A DNA stretch of 14,277 bases from Phocaeicola plebeius (lineage in GTDB: Bacteria > Bacteroidota > Bacteroidia > Bacteroidales > Bacteroidaceae), in assembly GCA_004558305.1 (NCBI GenBank), contig SFDG01000057.1, forward strand, positions 1 through 14,277. The letters run 5' to 3'. Positions 12,881 through 14,277 of this stretch are shown piece by piece; position 1 is the stretch's first letter, and each line of letters opens with the position of its first letter. The translations under genes were made by a program, and so were the position numbers. The notes under the pieces were generated by a model that made no database searches, was not told the origin of the DNA, and saw only the letters and a program-made list of their open reading frames with translations.

Positions 12881-13186
12881 TTAGATTTCGGCGCCGCACT
12901 TGCGGCAGACACGGGTCTTCTTGCCGTCAGCCATGTTGTAGCCGACGCGGACGCCCTTGCCGCACTTCTCGCAGTACAGGGCAACCTTGCAGGAGCGGAT
13001 GGGGGTCTCGCGCTTGACGATGCCACCGGCCTCGCCCTGACGGCGGGGCTTGGTGTGGCAGGTAGCCACATTGACGCCTTCCACGATGACCTTGTTCTCG
13101 GCGGGCTGTGCAACCAGCACCTTGCCCTTGACGCCCTTGTCCTTGCCGGACAGGACGATGACGGTATCATTCTTCTTAATGTTCAT
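12881..13186 (-). CDS. rplX: 50S ribosomal protein uL24 with C-terminal zinc ribbon
   Basis: The 101-residue uL24 is one of the two initiator proteins of large-subunit assembly. The KOW motif near the start, NDTVIVLSGKDKGVKGKVL (6-24), binds the 5' end of 23S rRNA. The middle VEGVNVATCHTKPRRQGEAG is typical. Cys72, Cys75, Cys94 and Cys97 form a C-terminal zinc ribbon seen in many Gram-positive uL24 proteins. The start is the ATG at 13186, with GGAGG 8 bases upstream; a TTG at 13201 in the same frame overlaps that ribosome binding site and is rejected. Confidence 0.96.
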   Translation of the reverse strand: MNIKKNDTVIVLSGKDKGVKGKVLVAQPAENKVIVEGVNVATCHTKPRRQGEAGGIVKRETPIRSCKVALYCEKCGKGVRVGYNMADGKKTRVCRKCGAEI

Positions 13187-13201
13187 TCCTTGGTCCTCCA
13201 A

Positions 13202-13570
13202 TTAGATGACTTCGGGAGCCAGAGACAGGATCTTCATGTAATCCTTCTCACGCAGCTCGCGTGCCACCGGTCCAAAGATACGGGTACCCTTGGGGTTGCG
13301 GTCTTCCTTGATGATCACGGCTGCGTTCTCATCAAAGCGGACATAGCTGCCGTCCTCACGGCGGACGCCCCGCTTGGTACGGACGATGACAGCCTTGACC
13401 ACATCGCCCTTCTTGACAGTGCCGCCGGGAGTGGCCTTGCGGACGGAGGCAACGATGACATCGCCGATGTTGCCGTACTTCCGCTTGGAGCCGCCCAGAA
13501 CACGGATGCAGTGGATTTCCTTAGCGCCGGTGTTGTCGGCAACCTTCAGATAGCTTTCTTCTTGAATCAT
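13202..13570 (-). CDS. rplN: 50S ribosomal protein uL14
   Basis: The 122-residue uL14 lies at the subunit interface and forms bridges with 16S rRNA. The N-terminal MIQEESYLKVADNTGAKEIHCIRVLGGS (1-28) and the signature KAVIVRTKRGVRREDGSYVRFDENAAVII near residues 63-91 are diagnostic; PVARELREKDYMKILSLAPEVI closes the protein. AAGGAGGT lies about 10 bases before the ATG. In other bacteria it is the first gene of the spc operon, so a separate promoter might be expected upstream, but none is visible in the 15-bp gap after rpsQ. Confidence 0.97.
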   Translation of the reverse strand: MIQEESYLKVADNTGAKEIHCIRVLGGSKRKYGNIGDVIVASVRKATPGGTVKKGDVVKAVIVRTKRGVRREDGSYVRFDENAAVIIKEDRNPKGTRIFGPVARELREKDYMKILSLAPEVI

Positions 13571-13585
13571 AGCTCGCCGACCTCC

Positions 13586-13846
13586 TTACTTAGCCTTTTC
13601 GATAATTCTGACCAGTCTCCAGCGCTTATCCTTGGACAGGGGCCGGGTCTCCATGACCTCGACGGTGTCGCCGATGCCGCACTCGTTGTTCTCGTCGTGG
13701 GCCTTCAGCTTGTAGGTGCGCTTCATGGTCTTCTTGTACAGAGGATGGCGGACGCTATCCTCGATTGCAACCACAATGGTCTTGTCCATCTTATCGGAGA
13801 CGACCTGACCAATTCTGGTTTTACGGAATGCTCTCGTTTCAGTCAT
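13586..13846 (-). CDS. rpsQ: 30S ribosomal protein uS17
   Basis: The 86-residue uS17 is an OB-fold protein that binds 16S rRNA early in assembly. The sequence TRIGQVVSDKMDKTIVVAIE (10-29) and the region HPLYKKTMKRTYKLKAHDENN match the family, ending in ETRPLSKDKRWRLVRIIEKAK. I place the start at the ATG at 13846, 8 bases after GGAGG. An in-frame ATG at 13861 would add MEDTK, but that stretch is itself the ribosome binding site and overlaps the rpmC stop. Confidence 0.95.
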   Translation of the reverse strand: MTETRAFRKTRIGQVVSDKMDKTIVVAIEDSVRHPLYKKTMKRTYKLKAHDENNECGIGDTVEVMETRPLSKDKRWRLVRIIEKAK

Positions 13847-13860
13847 TTTCGTATCCTCCA

Positions 13861-14058
13861 TCAGATGTTGGTCTCTTTCTCGCGAATAATGGTCTTGATG
13901 CGGGCAATATCCTTCTTGGTTGCAGCCAGCTGCATGGGATTGTCCAGCTGGTTGGTTGCGTGCTGCATCCGCAGCATGAACAGATCCTTCTTCAGCTCGT
14001 CCAGCTTCTTAGCCAGCTCCTCAACGGACAGGTTCTTCAGTTCCTTTGCCTTCATCAT
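13861..14058 (-). CDS. rpmC: 50S ribosomal protein uL29
   Basis: The 65-residue uL29 is a two-helix protein at the peptide exit, near the docking site for trigger factor and signal recognition particle. The sequence MMKAKELKNLSVEELAKKL leads into a charged helical segment with KKDLFMLRMQHATNQLDNPM (29-48) and ends with TKKDIARIKTIIREKE. The ATG at 14058 shares its A with the rplP stop (TAATG), so translation is probably coupled; a second ATG directly follows and would remove only one residue. Confidence 0.95.
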   Translation of the reverse strand: MMKAKELKNLSVEELAKKLDELKKDLFMLRMQHATNQLDNPMQLAATKKDIARIKTIIREKETNI

Positions 14059-14277
14059 TATTCACCACCAATCTCAGTTTCGACTTCCTTGGTGATGATC
14101 TTGGTCTTGATGGGCAGCTTGTGCTGTGCCAGACGCAGAGCCTCGCGGGCGATTTCCTCGGAAACGCCACCGATCTCAAACATCACCTTCTGATTCTTAA
14201 CGACTGCGACCCAGCCTTCGGGAGCGCCCTTACCGGAACCCATACGGGTGCCCAGGCCCTTCTTGGAATAAGGCTTG
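14058..14277 (-). CDS. rplP: 50S ribosomal protein uL16, N-terminus beyond window
   Basis: The frame is open to the right edge, and the visible 72 codons are the C-terminal half of uL16, which organises the A-site region of the large subunit. The edge codons read KPYSKKGLGTRMGSGKGAPEG, the family's signature around a loop near the peptidyl transferase centre. Then come WVAVVKNQKVMFEIGG and LAQHKLPIKTKIITKE. Bacterial uL16 is about 137-145 residues, so about half is missing. The stop overlaps the rpmC start by one base. The S10-operon genes presumably continue upstream, outside the window. Confidence 0.97.
   Translation of the reverse strand, partial: KPYSKKGLGTRMGSGKGAPEGWVAVVKNQKVMFEIGGVSEEIAREALRLAQHKLPIKTKIITKEVETEIGGE

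Noticed and set aside
12864..12899. Longer rplE starting at 12899
   Set aside because: The extra residues (MRRRNLREESIS) overlap the end of rplX and include the ribosome binding site of the start at 12863.
12863..14095. 410-codon plus-strand frame antisense to rplX, rplN, rpsQ and rpmC
   Set aside because: Shadow of the ribosomal genes on the other strand; no recognisable family.

Overview
The window is chromosomal DNA from a member of the Clostridia, most likely an Oscillospiraceae-like gut anaerobe. This rests on three things: GC-rich coding sequence with consensus AGGAGG ribosome binding sites; a Firmicutes-type S10-spc-alpha ribosomal protein operon (secY-adk-map-KOW gene-infA-rpmJ-rpsM-rpsK-rpsD-rpoA-rplQ) with rpsD inside it; and zinc-ribbon forms of uS14, bL36, uL24 and adenylate kinase. 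The genus is inference.

Right part (about 3267-14277, minus strand): one long co-directional operon of 24 genes. It reads from a 5'-truncated rplP at the right edge through rpmC, rpsQ, rplN, rplX, rplE, rpsN, rpsH, rplF, rplR, rpsE, rpmD, rplO, secY, adk, map, a KOW-domain gene, infA, rpmJ, rpsM, rpsK, rpsD and rpoA to rplQ, and ends at a strong rho-independent terminator. These genes make ribosomal proteins of both subunits, the core protein-export channel, adenylate kinase, methionine aminopeptidase, translation initiation factor IF-1 and the RNA polymerase alpha subunit. Most gaps are under 30 bp and several genes overlap or abut. Two gaps stand out because they hold RNA hairpins: rpsN-rpsH (135 bp) and rpsD-rpoA (77 bp).

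Middle part (about 1526-3200): a tRNA-Thr(GGT) gene with a perfect consensus promoter, followed by a decayed mobile-element scar. The 3' end of the tRNA is repeated 164 bp away, and each copy is followed by its own terminator hairpin. Beyond it are a tyrosine-integrase gene cut off after its N-terminal domain, fused to the last 56 codons of a VirB4-like conjugation ATPase, and then a short-chain dehydrogenase fragment without its Rossmann start. This looks like the wreck of one or more integrative conjugative elements that used this tRNA as attachment site.

Left part (1-1525, plus strand): a small operon convergent with the rest, containing a 5'-truncated AIM24/TIGR00266-family gene, an unannotated 55-codon gene and a DUF975 membrane protein, followed by a terminator-like hairpin.

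I found no CRISPR array, toxin system, biosynthetic cluster or clearly novel system. The points most worth a second look are the tRNA-associated scar and the structured intercistronic gaps in the ribosomal operon.
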